DNA of 64,000 bases, taken from Argyresthia goedartella (lineage: Eukaryota; Arthropoda; Insecta; Lepidoptera; Argyresthiidae). The notes under the pieces were generated by a model. The model ran no database searches and was not told the DNA's origin. It was given only the letters and a program-made list of their open reading frames with translations. The stretch is taken from contig OX463832.1 of NCBI GenBank assembly GCA_949825045.1, positions 19,276,552 through 19,340,551 on the forward strand, in the 5' to 3' direction. Of this stretch, positions 24,701 to 39,700 are shown one piece after another (within the stretch, counting starts at the first letter, position 1; every line of letters starts with the position of its first letter). A program made the translations under genes and the position numbers.

Positions 24701-27700
24701 TAGTTGAGGAAGTTTTCTGTAGGTTCGTGCCGATTAGGGAAATTATTTCAGATAGAGGAACAGTTTTTACGGCGGGAGTTGTAAAAGAAACGGTAGAGCC
24801 CTTTGGGGCTTAAATGATACATACAAGTTCGTTTCACCCACAGAGTAACGGTTTGGTAGAGCGAATGAATAGAACGTTAACTTCGATGTTATCAAAATAT
24901 TTAGGTAGTAATCAAAGGCAATGGTGCTCGGTTTTACCTTTGGTAGTACATGCGTATAACACTAGCGTGCAGGCGTCAACGAAAGTGTCGCCGTATAATA
25001 TTTTATTTGGTAGGGAACAGTGCTGAGTGGTGGATCGATCATTAGGATTAAACGCAGTTGGTTTAGACGAAACGATAGATGAAAGGGTAAATCGTGTGGG
25101 TAGGCTGCTGACTAAGGCGTTAGGAAATATTGCGAACGCACAGCGTGTACAAAAGCGGTATTACGATATGAAATCAAAACCCAGATCGTTCCGGGTGAAT
25201 GACTTAGTTTTGTTAAACGTACCAAGGCGGATAACGGGAAGATGTATGAAGTTGGCACGTCTGTATCAAGGACCATACAAGGTCATTGAGATCGTTGGGA
25301 GGTCTAATGTGCTGATTCGTCGTCTGAACTCACGGTCACGGGGCGTAATTATTAACACAAATCGTTTAAAATGCTTTGTGCTGCGTTGAGGTGTTCGTCT
25401 GATATTAAATAATGATACATTAGGAGTATAATACAATTTTATCCCGGTTGATGGTTTGTGGCTTGTGAATGCGGTAGTGTTATGAATTGTTTATTAACCG
25501 GTGTTTCTTTTCATGTTGCTGCTGAACTATGATGTCTGATGAGGACCGTACACCAAAGACCCAAGAAATATCTGTAACATACTAGATTTCCGTGGTAGAT
25601 TACCTTTATATGAGAAACTTTTATAAACGACAGTTCGAACAATTGTTTGAACCGATCGCCTGGTTTTATCTTTGAGAGCAGTGTGACGAGGCAATAGCTA
25701 TTTGTCATAGGGTTCTGTTTTGGTTCCTGCGTTCTTAAAGTATAGTTGGGATGATTTGGTAAGGGGAGACTATGGGTTGTTCATAAAGTTGGTAACGAAG
25801 GTTTCTCAATGAAAGTAATTTCTGATGTGGGATAACTCGGGTATTCAATACACATTCGAGATTCTTTGTAGTGTCTTTACTTGGGTAATTGGTTGCAACT
25901 CACGGCGATTATCTTAAACTGTTAATAGTAAAAGATAGTTTACTGAATTCCAATGGATTAGTTGAGATGTTTGTAAGTTGTAGTATCGGTTTTAAAGCTA
26001 GTTGATTTCATCGTATTATTGGAACGAATTTTAATGAACTCATTCTTAAGCTGTGGCTTAGTAATACGGTTCTATAGATTAATCCTGTTAATATGGTTGA
26101 CGTTTCCTATATTTGAAAATGATAATTTTTTTCTTTGATCTTTGCTTGCGTTAATTTTTGAAATATTTCCATTCAGTGGAAAGAGTTCACAATGTGTTCA
26201 CAATTGTTTATGCAAAGATCGAGTTGTGTTAATTTTAGGAACGGAGGTATTATAGTTGTCTGATAAGTTTTTCGCTAGTTTTTATTGTCAGAAAGTTTGT
26301 CGAATGATAACCATTCGAGAAGCTAAATCTTAGCTAGATTCAGCTGTTTGCCTTCGTATTGTAATTGAGAGTTTTCTAGCGTTAGGTAGGTTAGTGTTAA
26401 GCCGCGAATAATTGTATGATGGGATCATAGGGTGTTATAATTTAGGTTTTTTAAGGTGCATAGCCTACACCTTAAGTGTAGTTTGGTTTTGTTATTTCAT
26501 GTTTAATTGAGTAGGTTAAATGGGATGGTTGGACAGATAAGGATTAGGGTACTTGATGTTATTTGAAATTATGCTTGCGGCATATTTACTGTTTTTTAGA
26601 TTTCAAGCATAGCAAGCTCACTTAATGTTAACATTTAATGTTTTTTAGATTTTAGACTGAGATAGGGTTGTCATTTTAGATTTTAGACTTTGAGTTAGGG
26701 TTGCCACTTTGAAAAAAAAAAAAAACGTTGGATTTTTTTTTTAAGGGAGGGGGGAATGATTGTGAGGTTCGATATTTGTTTATGCGATTATATTGTATAC
26801 GGGCCTCTTTAGAGTGGGTGCTCACTTTGACACTGTTACTTATTTTGTAGTTTTAAAAAGAAAGAGGCTTGGATGTGGGAAGTCAATGTGACACACTTCA
26901 CCATAGGCTTCGGCCAGCGACTGAGCTAAATTGTATAGTGAGGATTAGAGTAATGGCTATCGATCCAGTTGTGGATCCCTTTTATACAAAGTGTAACTAG
27001 AAATCAAATAAAAAGAAAAGTGAATACCAGTAAAGTCTTATAATTTATAATTAATAATAAGGCCGTGATCGTCTAGTGGTTAGGAGCACCACAGTACATA
27101 GGTACTACCATACCATACCACCTACATAGCTGACCTTAGGTAGGTAGTCAGATGCAAATCTAGTGCAACCTTGATATCTGTCAACATAGGCAGATTCATT
27201 AGTATTTATAGTTGAATATTTAAGTATAATAAAGAGTTATTAATGGTCCGCATCTGTCTTCACTGCTCTCTTCTATATACCTAGCCTTGGGTACAGGAGA
27301 GAGCCCCCATCCTCTTCAGGCTTAACAAGGAAACATGTCAGCTAAATTTTAGACTTGGTTTCATTTGTTGTGTCGGGGATATTTATTTATTTTTATTTAT
27401 ACATTCGTCCGAAGCGTTCGTGGAAACGATCGTGCGGATAGCAACATCTGGCCGAGACGCTTCCGTGTTTCGGTTGACACGTAGGCTGTAAGACTACGAA
27501 GGCTGTAGGACTCGGCTACTATATATCGCTACTCGGTGTAGCAGTCGTAAAGCTGTGTCGGAGGCCCTAATGGGGCAGCTTTATATACAAGGTGACATTT
27601 AATCAGCTGACCATATTTTAGGAAATGATAGTACCCGTCATTTTGAACAACTTTCCCCACGAAACATATGTTCGCAAACAAAAAAAAAATTGGGTCCCCC

Positions 27701-30700
27701 ATAGTAACTTGTAATCAGCTGATCGGGTCAATGTACTGAGGGACATATTTTTTTTTGCATATGCGACCATATGTTTCTTGGGGAAAGTTGTTCATAATGA
27801 TGAGTACTACTATTCCCCAAAATATGGTCAGCTAATTAAATTTCACCTTGTATATTCTCTGACATTCGGGTTGGCCAACAGCCCGACGCCCCTCCATCAA
27901 CCAGCACTGAGCCAGCGTTGCTCAATCCTACTTGTATCCGGGTAAAGGCCCGTGCCCCTCGGTGGGGACATTAATGGGCTACATTTATCATATTTATACG
28001 TTAGGTACGTATTTTCAATTTGTCCTAAACATGGCGATTGGTATTGCTTCGGCATAAACTTTTATTTTACTGAAAACAATCGACTGGTCCATGCGACAAT
28101 TTCTAGACTGATGGGTGATGTATTTTGTCACGCGGTCGCCCGGAAGTCGTGATTACTCTAATTTTCTTGTATGACAACAATACATGATATTTACACAAAT
28201 TACGCTTCATAAATGTTCGTGTGAATGAAATGTACTTAATCTGGTCTGTTTTCGTATGCTGCTTATGCAAATTGCAACGACCCGTTTCTTCCCACATTTC
28301 ACTACTCAAAGATTGAACCCACTTTCACATTGTCCTGTATTTTACTCATTTTTATTTATGAACAGATGTGAGAAATGTTTAAAATATAAGAATAATCTAC
28401 GCAAATTACTTCAATAATAAAGAAATAGGTACCTATGCCAGTTACAGCAACGAACTGTTTTTCTACAATTACTTTTTAAATTTTCTCTTGATACACAGAT
28501 TTACTACCGCGAAATAATTATGTAATACCATAATATTAGGTATGAACTTACATTCTCAAATGTTAGTTTCATTTGTAAGGGCTACATTACAAATAAAGTT
28601 TTCAAGAGGCATTCAGCATGTGGGGCTATATACCACCAGAAATTCGGCTATTCTGATTCAGGTGAAGAAATGAGCAATTTTCCTCTTCATGCTCTTTCTA
28701 TAGATTTATCTTGGCGGTGTCTTGGGACCAATTTTGGACTAAAGGCAGGCTGTCTTGGAATGAGGTTGCCTTCCTCCATGGCTCTTCTGACTGGCAGCTT
28801 CCACTCGGATTTGTTTCGGCTCCTGTTGAACTTAAACTCCGGTTGGATGGACATTTCGTAGTGGCTTTTTGATGATTGCGATATCGTTTCTCCCAGATTT
28901 GAACCGATGCCTAAAATCCAGAATGATGCCAGATACCCCAAGAAAACTTCTGTGAACTCTTGACACAGCAGACAGTTACAGCTGCTATGGAACTTTTCGG
29001 TGATTCATACAGTATCGACATCAGCATTGGCGGCAACTGCTTTACTCGTGTCTATAGTTTTGACAAATTTTGATGGTAATTACCAAGGGCAACTAATATA
29101 ATGATCACCAAAATATTTTTTTCCTACCCAAAATGGATAAATGAACACCAAAAGTTGCAAAAAATACCAGGGCAAAATACTGCGATAGCTTAGGTAGAGG
29201 GTAAAGGGGGTGAGCGAAGCGAAGCCCCCTTTTTCCTTCGTGTTAGGTTGAACATGTAAGAACAACAAAAAATACTTAAAACATAAACTTAAGTACACAA
29301 AACATAAAAAGAAGTTTGGTGATCATTTATCCAAACACAATTTGGTGGACACTTATCCATTTTGGCAGTAATTTCGAATTTATGGGTAGTAAAATAGGTG
29401 TGTTTTTGGTAATCGTTTAAACACAAGCCATTAACAAGGCAGGACACAGGTGATCTTCGGATAAGCGACTAATAAGGTATATTGGTTACGGGGGGGGGGG
29501 GGTTTGATAAACCAGCAACACTTAGGTGTCGCGGGATTGTACTTTGACTCATAGCCACAGACTTGAATATAGGGGACCAATCACCAGGCACTCAAAAGTG
29601 TCGCCGTTTAGATGGTGCCCATTCTGGTAGTGAGCACGAACCTCTCTAGTCTCTCAGTCGCGCGCAGACTGACATCCGATAGACGTGCACGTATGACAGA
29701 ATATAATGGTGTCTTGCGTTGTTTACTGCTGTAAATCCTGCGGGAGGAGAAGCGTACAAAAAACAAGGAGTGACTTATCATAAGTACCTAAGTTATATAA
29801 TTTACAATTATTATTGGCTGCAAATAGTTAAACTTAAAAATATTGTTTTCGATAAATCCCCGTAAGGAAAATCTATCATGCGACTGACGTAACTTTGTAG
29901 CGACGTTCTTTAGTATTATAAATCGATTCTTATTTCACAGGATTTTGATAGGTGAATTTAAATGTCGGTTCTTTGAGTCCAGCTTTTACTTAAAATTAAC
30001 CTCAGGAAAAATAATAGTTTTACTTTCACAGCCGCCTCGTTATCAAGTTTAAAATAAAATGAATAGAGCAAAATTAGAAACGAGGAAGATGGTAGGTAAG
30101 ATGGTAACTTTATAGTATAGTAGGTATAGTGTATATAATAAATTGTACAAATGAAAGCCATGTTTTTTACATTATTCCATAGAAAATAATTTCATAGTCC
30201 CTATAATGGAATACCTGTATGGAATATCTGGATTCCACATTTCATTTAGCGTGAAATAGTACAAGCCCGTCGCCGCAACAGAATATTATTTGAAAAAATA
30301 ATCTAACCGGATGTTCTAACGGTGATGGAAAACATTGTGAGGAAACCTTTTACTCCGGCTTCATTAAATTAGCGGCGGCGATGGACTTGCCCTCCGTCAC
30401 GCAAAATGTAATATTGAATCACTAGCTAAGTGGCATAGTTGAGCCTCTGCCACCCCGTATGGGAAAAGGCGTGACGCTATGTTAAATAACCTGTTATGTA
30501 CACGATGACTTAATCGGTGATCAGGTACCAATTTTTCCAAGTTTCAGTAATTGGTCAGTCACGTAAAAGTCTTACTTAGGTACATGAAATCAAATATACG
30601 CTTTTCTATTATTACTTTTATCAAATATACTTTTTTTATAATTAATTTTATTTTGAAATCAAGATTCTCCTAGTCACTATTTGCGAGCTTACATCATCTT

Positions 30701-33700
30701 TCATAGTTTAACGGCAATGACAATTAATGTACCTATTCAAGTGGGTTTATTAATTATGTTTCAACTTTTGATTAATTGAACATTGAACACAGACTTGAAT
30801 AGTAGGGACAGGGCACGGAGCGCTTGAAAGTGTCGCTACAAAAACAGTAAAAAATCGGGATAATTGGACTGTTTGCAATCAGTCGCGCTTGGACGGTGAC
30901 AGCCGATTGACATATCGGCAGCAAAAACAAAAATGGTGACCTGCGACGTAAAAAGGTGTAAATCATACCCAAATCGCAAAACACAAAAACAGGGAGTGTC
31001 GTATCACAAGTAAATATTATATTTTAAATTACTATTGGCTTTAAATTGATTATCTATAAAATATTGTTCTCGAAAAAATCCTCAAACGAAAATCAACCAT
31101 TCGACTGACGTAACTTTGTAGCGACGCGCGACGCACAGTGAAACTGCCCGCTTCCTATATTTGAAAAACGATCCGATTTGGTTATTTTTCTATTCGTAAT
31201 GTCAAGATTACTATTCGTAATGTCATTAGATTACTATTCGTAATGTCATTTGGTTACCCCCCCCCCCCCCCCCCCCCCCCTAACTAATTCATAACTTTTT
31301 CTATGATTAGGTAGTTTATTACTTATAAATTAAAATCAAGATCTTAAATTCCAAGTCACGCTACTAATGTGTATCTGTGAGCTTACATCCTCTTTCATAA
31401 TTTAACGGCAAAGACAAAAATTAATATGCCTATTTAATTATGTTTCAACTTTTTATTAATTAAACATGAGCTAATTGCGTGAGACCTCGCCCCTTAAGTA
31501 AAATTTTAGCTAGGTATATTTTATTTCTACTCCTAATCACCGATTAAAAGTCACCGGGTATTTGAGAGTTATCCGTAGATCAACTTTCCTAATATTGTGT
31601 CTATACACCACAAATCGGAACGTGACCGACCGTGACGCCGTTACAATTTTTCGTACTGTCTTGGTTCCGACGAATTCCGACAGGGGCGCTATTTTTCTTA
31701 GCCTAAAAATGGTAAGAAATTTAGTACGGGAAGGCCTATCCTTAGTATTATCCACCCTTGATTTACGGAACGTGACGCGGTGACGCCGTTACAATTTCTC
31801 GTAACGTCTTAGTTCCGACAAATTCCCATAGAGGCGCCATTTTTCTTAGCCTCAAAACAATATGGAGTTCAGTACGTGATTGATAGATTTGGAAGATAAT
31901 AAGAGTTGAAATAAAACGTGAACGTAAAGCACAAACGTATTCTTTGTATTGAAGTCAACAAACATGTCACATATGGTTGCTAAGACAATAAGCCTAATAA
32001 GAAGGTTGCGTTCTTAATGTCCAACACTCCCTACAGAACGCAAACCCATTTTACCGCCGCAGTACAAATGCTTCACAAGAGAAGTTCCCTTTGTTAAATT
32101 ATCAGCCACCATATTACACCCGTTCACAAATACAAACTTGACTTTAGATTTAACAACACACTCTCTGAGAAAATGCAGACGAATGTCTATATGCTTAGTC
32201 TTCGGTTTGTAACAGTCGGTAGTTGCCAATCGAATTGCACTCTGGCTGTCGCAATCTATGGTAAGCGCACCATCGTCGCTTTGGCCTAGTTCAGCCTGCA
32301 GTTGCTGCAGCCAAACAGCTTCCTGGGTGGCTGAAGCCATCGCCATGTATTCCGATTCCGCTGTCGAAAGTGCTACTGTCTGTTGCTTGCAAGAGTTCCA
32401 CGAAATACATCCATTCTGAAACAGAAAAACGTAACCTTTGTACGATCTTCTATCCATCGGATCGCTGGCCCAGTCCGCATCGCAATAACCAATAATTCCT
32501 TTCGAGTCCTCTTTGACATAACATAGCTTTAGGTTCTTCGTTCCTTGAAGGTATCTCATGACCCTTTTCACTCCAAGCCAATGTTGATTTCCTGGACAAT
32601 TGCAGTACTGACTTTACTTATTCACTGCAAAGCTTATGTCCGGTCGTGTAACATGTGCCAGATTAATAAGACATCCAACCGCCTCCCTGTATGGAAAGGT
32701 ATTATCTGTGTCTTCAGGATTCTTTTCAAATTTAGCATTCACTTCTATCGGAGTGCGAACTGGTTTGCAATCAGACATACCAAACCGTTCCAACATCAGG
32801 TTGATGTATTTCTCTTGGTCCATCATGATCACACCTGCCTCACGATTTCTATTTATATTTATACCAATGCAATGCTTCATCTCACCAAGGTCTTTCATGG
32901 AGAGCTCCTTCATCAATTTTTCTTCTATGTCTGAAGTAGTTTTCTTATTATTAGTGAAGATTAAGAAATCATCCACCCACACTGTAATAAATATCATTAT
33001 TGAATCATTCACTAAATAATAAACACATGGATCAATCTTTGATCTTGCCAGTCCAATTTTAAGTAAAGTATCATTCAATTTCAGGTTCCATTGCCGGCTA
33101 GCCTGCTTGAGCCCATATATTGATTTATGCAAGTGACACACTTGAGCATTTTCTTTGTAGTGATCGGGTTGTGACATATATATCTAAGTGTCAATATCAC
33201 CTTGAAGAAATGCACTTATAGCATCCATCTGGGATATTTCTAAATCATATTTAGCAGCTAGAGCAATCAAGTACCGGACTGACGTATGTCGTACCACAGA
33301 AGCGTATACCTCATCATAATCTGTACCCTTTTTCTGTGCATATCCTTTAATGACTAATCTTGCCTTAAAACGAACGACCTCTCCCTTCTCATTTGTTTTG
33401 GTTTTAAACACCCACTTGCATGGCAAAAACTTTTTACCCGCAGGCAAATCCACCAGTGACCATGTTTCATTTTTAATTAGAGACTCGTATTCTTCCTGCA
33501 TGGCTTTCTTCCACAGGTCTGCCTGAGTAGATGAGAGGGCTTCATCCACAGTCTGAGGATCGTTTAAATCAAGTATCGGACAAAAATAACTTAAATCATG
33601 TTCATCCTTCTCTTCATACTGAACAGCTTTACGCGGACGTAAGTTTATACTACACGCTGGTATTTCAAGCTCGATCGGTTCGTCTGGTATGTAGGAAGGG

Positions 33701-36700
33701 TCATCATTGTCACCAGAAAAGTAGTCATCGCCTGAGGATTGTTCGACGTTGCTCTCTGTCTCTACTTCTTTCTTGTAGGGTTCTTCAGGATGCTGTACTG
33801 TTGTCGTACTGCTGTCGGATGCACACGGTATATAAATGTTATTGTCACATTTCTGAACATTTTCTAAAAATACCACATCTCTACTCTTAAATATTTTATT
33901 CGTTTTACGATCAAGTAATCGATAGCCTTTAGTAGATTCACAGTATCCGACAAATATCAGCTTTCTGGACTTTGAATCCCATTTTTGGCGTTTTTCTTTT
34001 GGTACCTGTACCATCACCTCGGAGCCAAAAATCCTATGATTTGACAAATTAGGTTTCTTGCCGGACCACATTTTAATGGGAGTTCTACCGTCAATCGAAT
34101 TCGACCTGTTAACAACATAAGCAGCTGTTGCCAGCGCTTCAGCCCAGAACTGTTTTGACAAATCAGCATCATACAACATACACCTAGCTCTTTCCACCAG
34201 GGTCCTCTTCATGCGTTCTGCAAGACCGTTCATCTGGGGAGAGTACGGAGTGCTCGTCTGATGGTCAATCCCATGTCCACGCAAGAAACTCTCAAAGCCT
34301 TGGTTACAGTACTCAGTTCCATTGTCTGTGCGAATCGCTTTTAATTTGCCTTCGAGTTCATTCTCAACTCTACTTTTGTAATCTTTGAAAAAATCAAGCA
34401 CATTCAATTTGTTTCTCAAAAAATAAACATAAAATTTTCTTGTATAGTCATCTACAAAGGTAATAAAATATTTCATACCTCCCAGAGATTCTTGTTCCAT
34501 CGGGCCACATAAGTCGCTGTGGATCAGCTGCAAGGGTTGCGTTGCTCTCTTGCCTGTATTATTAAAGGGTAATCTGGTCTGTTTCCCCGTGAGACAGGTA
34601 GTACATGTGATAGGACTCTTACTTTTCTCAGGAAATGGATCTACTCCTTCCGCACACTCCAGCAGCTTGCTAACATCTGTAAAATTCAGGTGTCCCATGC
34701 GTCAGTGCCATAGGACAGCATCATTTAAGATAGCTGAACAAGTCAGGTTTGAAAAAACTTCTTGGTGAGTGTACAACAGATACAAGTTGTTTAATAATGT
34801 GGCTGAACACAAGAGTTTCCCATCTCTGTTATAGATATCACAGCCTTTGTCTCTGAAATTTACTTCACAGCCATTTTTCACCATAGCACTGACAGATATG
34901 AGATTGGCGGCAAGTTTAGGTACATACAGAACTTGTCTTACCTGGATTTTGCTGTCTTCATTGCCATTCAACATTAAATTTACCTTTCCCATACTTTCGA
35001 CTGGTAGCGGTGACTTACTGGCGACAGTTATGGTTGGAATCGGTGAACTTGTGACGTCACACATCCAATCACGTCGGTTGGTCATGCTCATTGATGCACC
35101 TGAGTCTACATACCAAAGATCGGGTCGCATGGTCTGTGAAGAAGCTGAAAATGCTGCAACAAAACCTTTACTATCTTCAACTTTTTCAGAGTTCTTCTTA
35201 ATCGGAGCAGGGCAATTCTTCGCAAAATGTCGGTGCTTGTTACATTTGAAACATCGGGGTCCTTTATTGACCTTTGTGGTGTTATGACTTCCATGAGTGG
35301 CCTTATTCTTCGCGAAGAACGCAGTGCTTTCTGAGCATTGAACTTCCTGTAGGAGTTTTGTTTTGATGGAATCTGCGCTGATTTTTATGTCTGAACTCTC
35401 TAATCCCATAATCATTGGCTTATACGCTTCAGGTAAGCCAGCCAACATCAGCGTTCCAAGCCATTCATCGTCGATATTGAACTTAATATTTCAGAGTTTG
35501 TGAGCGGTGGATATTATTTTATTTACATAGTCGTCCAAACTTTTAGAGGAATCCAAAGTAGTTGTTATGAGTTCTCTCAATAAAGCAACTCTTCTGTATA
35601 ATCCGCTGTCATCAAATGCCTGCTCCAAATTATCCCAGACTTCCTTGCATGTAGTTGCGCTCTGCACGTGTACATAGTTGATCGGGTCTAATAGTAATAT
35701 GAGCTTTGACTTAGCTTTTGTTTCCTTCTTGGTGTCTGTATTTTTACCAATGACGCAATCCCACAATTCTTCAAGCTCAAAAAATGCTTGCACGGCAAAT
35801 TTCCAACTCGCGTAGTTTTCTCTTCCGACAAGGCGATCAATATGAAAACTGTTGTGGCTTGAAGACATTTTTGCGTGGAAAAATATTTCGATAAACATAT
35901 GACAGAGTACACCACTGCCGTTCCAGAAAATTTATACGTCAAGTTCAAGTCGTATTTATAACCGAACACAAAATTTACGCTGGCCAAATTTTCTTGTTCT
36001 CACTGCGTTCATATTTCCGGACTCTATCCGTTATCAACCACGGACCTAATAAGAAGGTTGCGTTCTTAATGTCCAACAGTTATATACTGTTCAATATGTT
36101 ATATATGTATAACATATTAACTTAAATGTTTCCTGAAAGTTGATGTATTGGGCATTAAATTTACATCAGATCTTACAGTCGGAGCCTTTTAATTATTTTG
36201 TAAAGTAGCTTAAGTCGATTTGGTCGTTCACGAGAACACAATAAGTATTCTATCAAATTATTATAGCGAAGGAAAAAAATATAGAGTACAACTTGCGGTG
36301 AAAAATGACCCCACGAAAACTGTACCAGGTAGAGTTTAACATCACGGCGGCTCTAATGGCCGTTCACTGTGTGTATAGATTGACCAATCAGGACTGGCCC
36401 AGTGTCGTATGACCTTTTCAGTATCTGGTTCCGTTTCCGAATGAAAATTTGTTAGAAGCGCGCCATGTATAGTTGAAGAAGTTAAGATAGTAGTTAGATA
36501 ATTTTAGTTAAAGGCGGGCTGGTTTACGATGGTTCTTAGGATATAATTTTATGGTTATGCCCGTCTATCGCCATCTCTTAAACAGATGATGATGAGTTGA
36601 TGTCCGACTCTGTGGGCCGTACGGCAACTAACCTCTATGGCGATTTAATGTTAAAAAAGCCAAACCAAAATTATAAAAACATCGCCATGTTGGGGAAAAC

Positions 36701-39700
36701 GTATGAAACTATTTTGTTCAACTTGTAACACTTTCTTTAAAAAGTAATAAATGTCATCTTTCGATTGCTGTCAAAGTGGGGCGTCGTGTGCGTGGTATAT
36801 TTCTTGTGTTGTGTGAGTGTGCCGAAAACTATTAACAGTGGCGTAAGAAAAGTTATTTACAATCAATTGAAAATTTTGTCAGATAGAAAGTCTGAAGGAT
36901 TTGACTCTATTCCTCTAAATAACATCACCAGCCTTGTTGTCAACATTACTGGTAGGTACGTCATATAGTATGTGCGATATGAATTGGCTAATTTGTAACT
37001 ATTTATAAGTAATATATTTTGTTGTATTTTAGGCATATCCCGATCTTCCGTAATGAAAATACAAAACGAAGGTGGGACGTCAGCTGAAATAAAAAAAAAA
37101 TACATAAAAAAACATATTGAACCGACTTCAAACAAACATAAATAAGGAACTCACTAAGAAGTAAAAAATAATCAAACTTAGATTTTTTACACAAAAAAAC
37201 GGTTTGTAGTAACGAAATAAAAATAAACAAAAATCTTATTTAACCTATCTACTAAACGTATTTAATTTTCTACTATATACACACAATTTATCTTAATACC
37301 TACCTAAACCTATTTATATATTTGCAATATTATTTTAACTACTACCAATTGATCAGTTTGAAATCGGTGCCTAGCCCAAATAATAAACTATGTTGGCGAG
37401 CGGCAATCAACTCGCGAGATACTCGATTGATATATTTCTATATTCTATCTAAAACGATGACTGTGCGTAACGGAGGGTAGTCACAGATTTATTTCGTCAG
37501 ATACCATGAAACTCACAGGTATCCATAGTTTTCTTTTCCATCTCCGCAACCGTCAGCTCAACGTCGCAGCACGTGGGTAAGTTAATTCATCGAACATTTA
37601 TCATTATCTTTACTAATTATTTTCATCCAGGCAGCAAAGCAGGTAACTCAACAAAAGAAATATGCGAAACTGTAAATAGGCAGAATAACAGAAAACAAAA
37701 AGCCATAAAAAGCGAAATAATCACACTCAAGGTAGGAGATCAAACTATTGAAAATTATAAAGATATTGTCGAAATTTTCAGCAAGCAGTATCAAAACGAC
37801 GAAGAAATCTCACCTGCATAAAAAAGCACTGCAACTTATGTACTTACAAGTAACACTAAGCTAATTTAAAACAATCTTGTACTCCGACCGACTGATGGTA
37901 ATGCATAGTTAAAATTCCATATTAATAAGTATTAAGAAGCTTTTGGCTGATTCTCTTGCGCATCTTTTCAACCTATGTTTACAGGAGGTTATATTCCCTG
38001 AACAATTCAAGATAGCAAAAATTGTTCCTATTCATATGAAAAACAGTTAAACCGATCCCAAACACTACAGGCCTATATCACTTCTTCCAACTCTTTCAAA
38101 GATATTAGAAAAGATCCTAAAAGTTCGCTTGATGTCCCATCTAAACTGTAACAAAGTATCACACAAGAGACAGTTTGGTTTTCAAAGAGGGGTTGGCACG
38201 GGAGATGCTATCGATGCTTTAATGAGAAATGTATTAGAGCAAATCAATAAAAAGGTTAGGGTAGCTGGACTCTTTCTCGATCTGAGCCAAGCTTTTGACA
38301 ATGTTAACCATGAAATACTTATTGCAAAGCTAGAGCACTATGGTATCAGAGATAAAACTCTCACTTTGTTTAACTGTTATCTAAAAAAATCGAAAACAGT
38401 TTGTTGCCTTGAACAATATTTCAGAAAAAGGGGAAGAAATAACCCACACATCCAAAATGGTATCAGTGAGGAGAGGTGTGCCACATGGCTCAGTACTGGG
38501 GCCCATGTTCTTTATTATTTTTATAAATGATTTAATGTTATGTATGCATAACAGCCACACGGATCACATGGAACTGACTAACTATTCAGATGATACAAAT
38601 GCCATTATTTCTGGGAATAATATTGGTGAACTGAATGCGCATGTAAAGAATAACAATTCTTTCTGAATTTAATTGCTGGTTTAGAGCTATTGACCTAATG
38701 TTGAATACAATAAAAACACAGGTATTATTATTTAAATCTACTTCTCATAATAAGGACACAGTAACAGCACTGAATTCATCAGCACTGTAACTGAAACCAA
38801 ATTTCTGGGTGTGACTATTGATGATCTCTTAAACTGGAAATCAGAAGTTGTTCGGTAAAAAAATCTGTAAGTTCTGCGTGCTATGCTCTTAGGAGCCTAA
38901 GAGACATACTGACATTAGAGCAACTAAAGATTGTATACTACTCACTAATTGAAAGTAAGTTTCGATATAGCATCGCTCTTTGTGGGGGAAGCTACAAGTA
39001 TAATATGGATAATGCTTTTGTTATACAAATAAGAGCCATACGCACCATGGTACGAGCCACGCCTTGGGAATCCTGTAGACAGTTTTTTAGGGATCTAGGC
39101 ATTCTGACTCTACCGAGTTTATACATTATGGTTCTACTGATAGGGCTATTTCAACGGAGAACCGATTTTGAGTCAGTTGCAGAGCAGGAAATAGGAATGA
39201 AATCCAGGATAAAAGATTTTAATACTAATATTTACCGTCGCTAAGCACAGTTCTTACTTTCAAGCAGTCAAGTTTTTTCGACTTAAAAATTGAGACTAAT
39301 ATAAATATTTTTAAGAGAAAACTAAATGCGCTTCTTCTGTGCGAATGTCTGTACTAATTGAATGAATGTTAATATATGTATTTTAGTTTATTCTCCTTTA
39401 ATTAGGAACCAACTCTAATTTCAAACACTCTGCCTCTCGACGGCGGCGATCTGAGAGATATTTTTTATTTAATTTAATTTAATATTTGTTCATAAGTTAG
39501 GTTATTTTGTGTTTATTACTACTGCAAAAAATATTCATTCATTCATAATTTCAAACAAACATTGTATTGTTTATGAATAAATAAATTAAATTAAATTAAA
39601 AATCCGTTTTACCTACAAATCTCATACTCAGTTCAACGCGGGTGGTTTCAACGTGTTTTTCTTGCGTTTTTTTAGAGTGGGCCCCGCAGAATGGATCAGG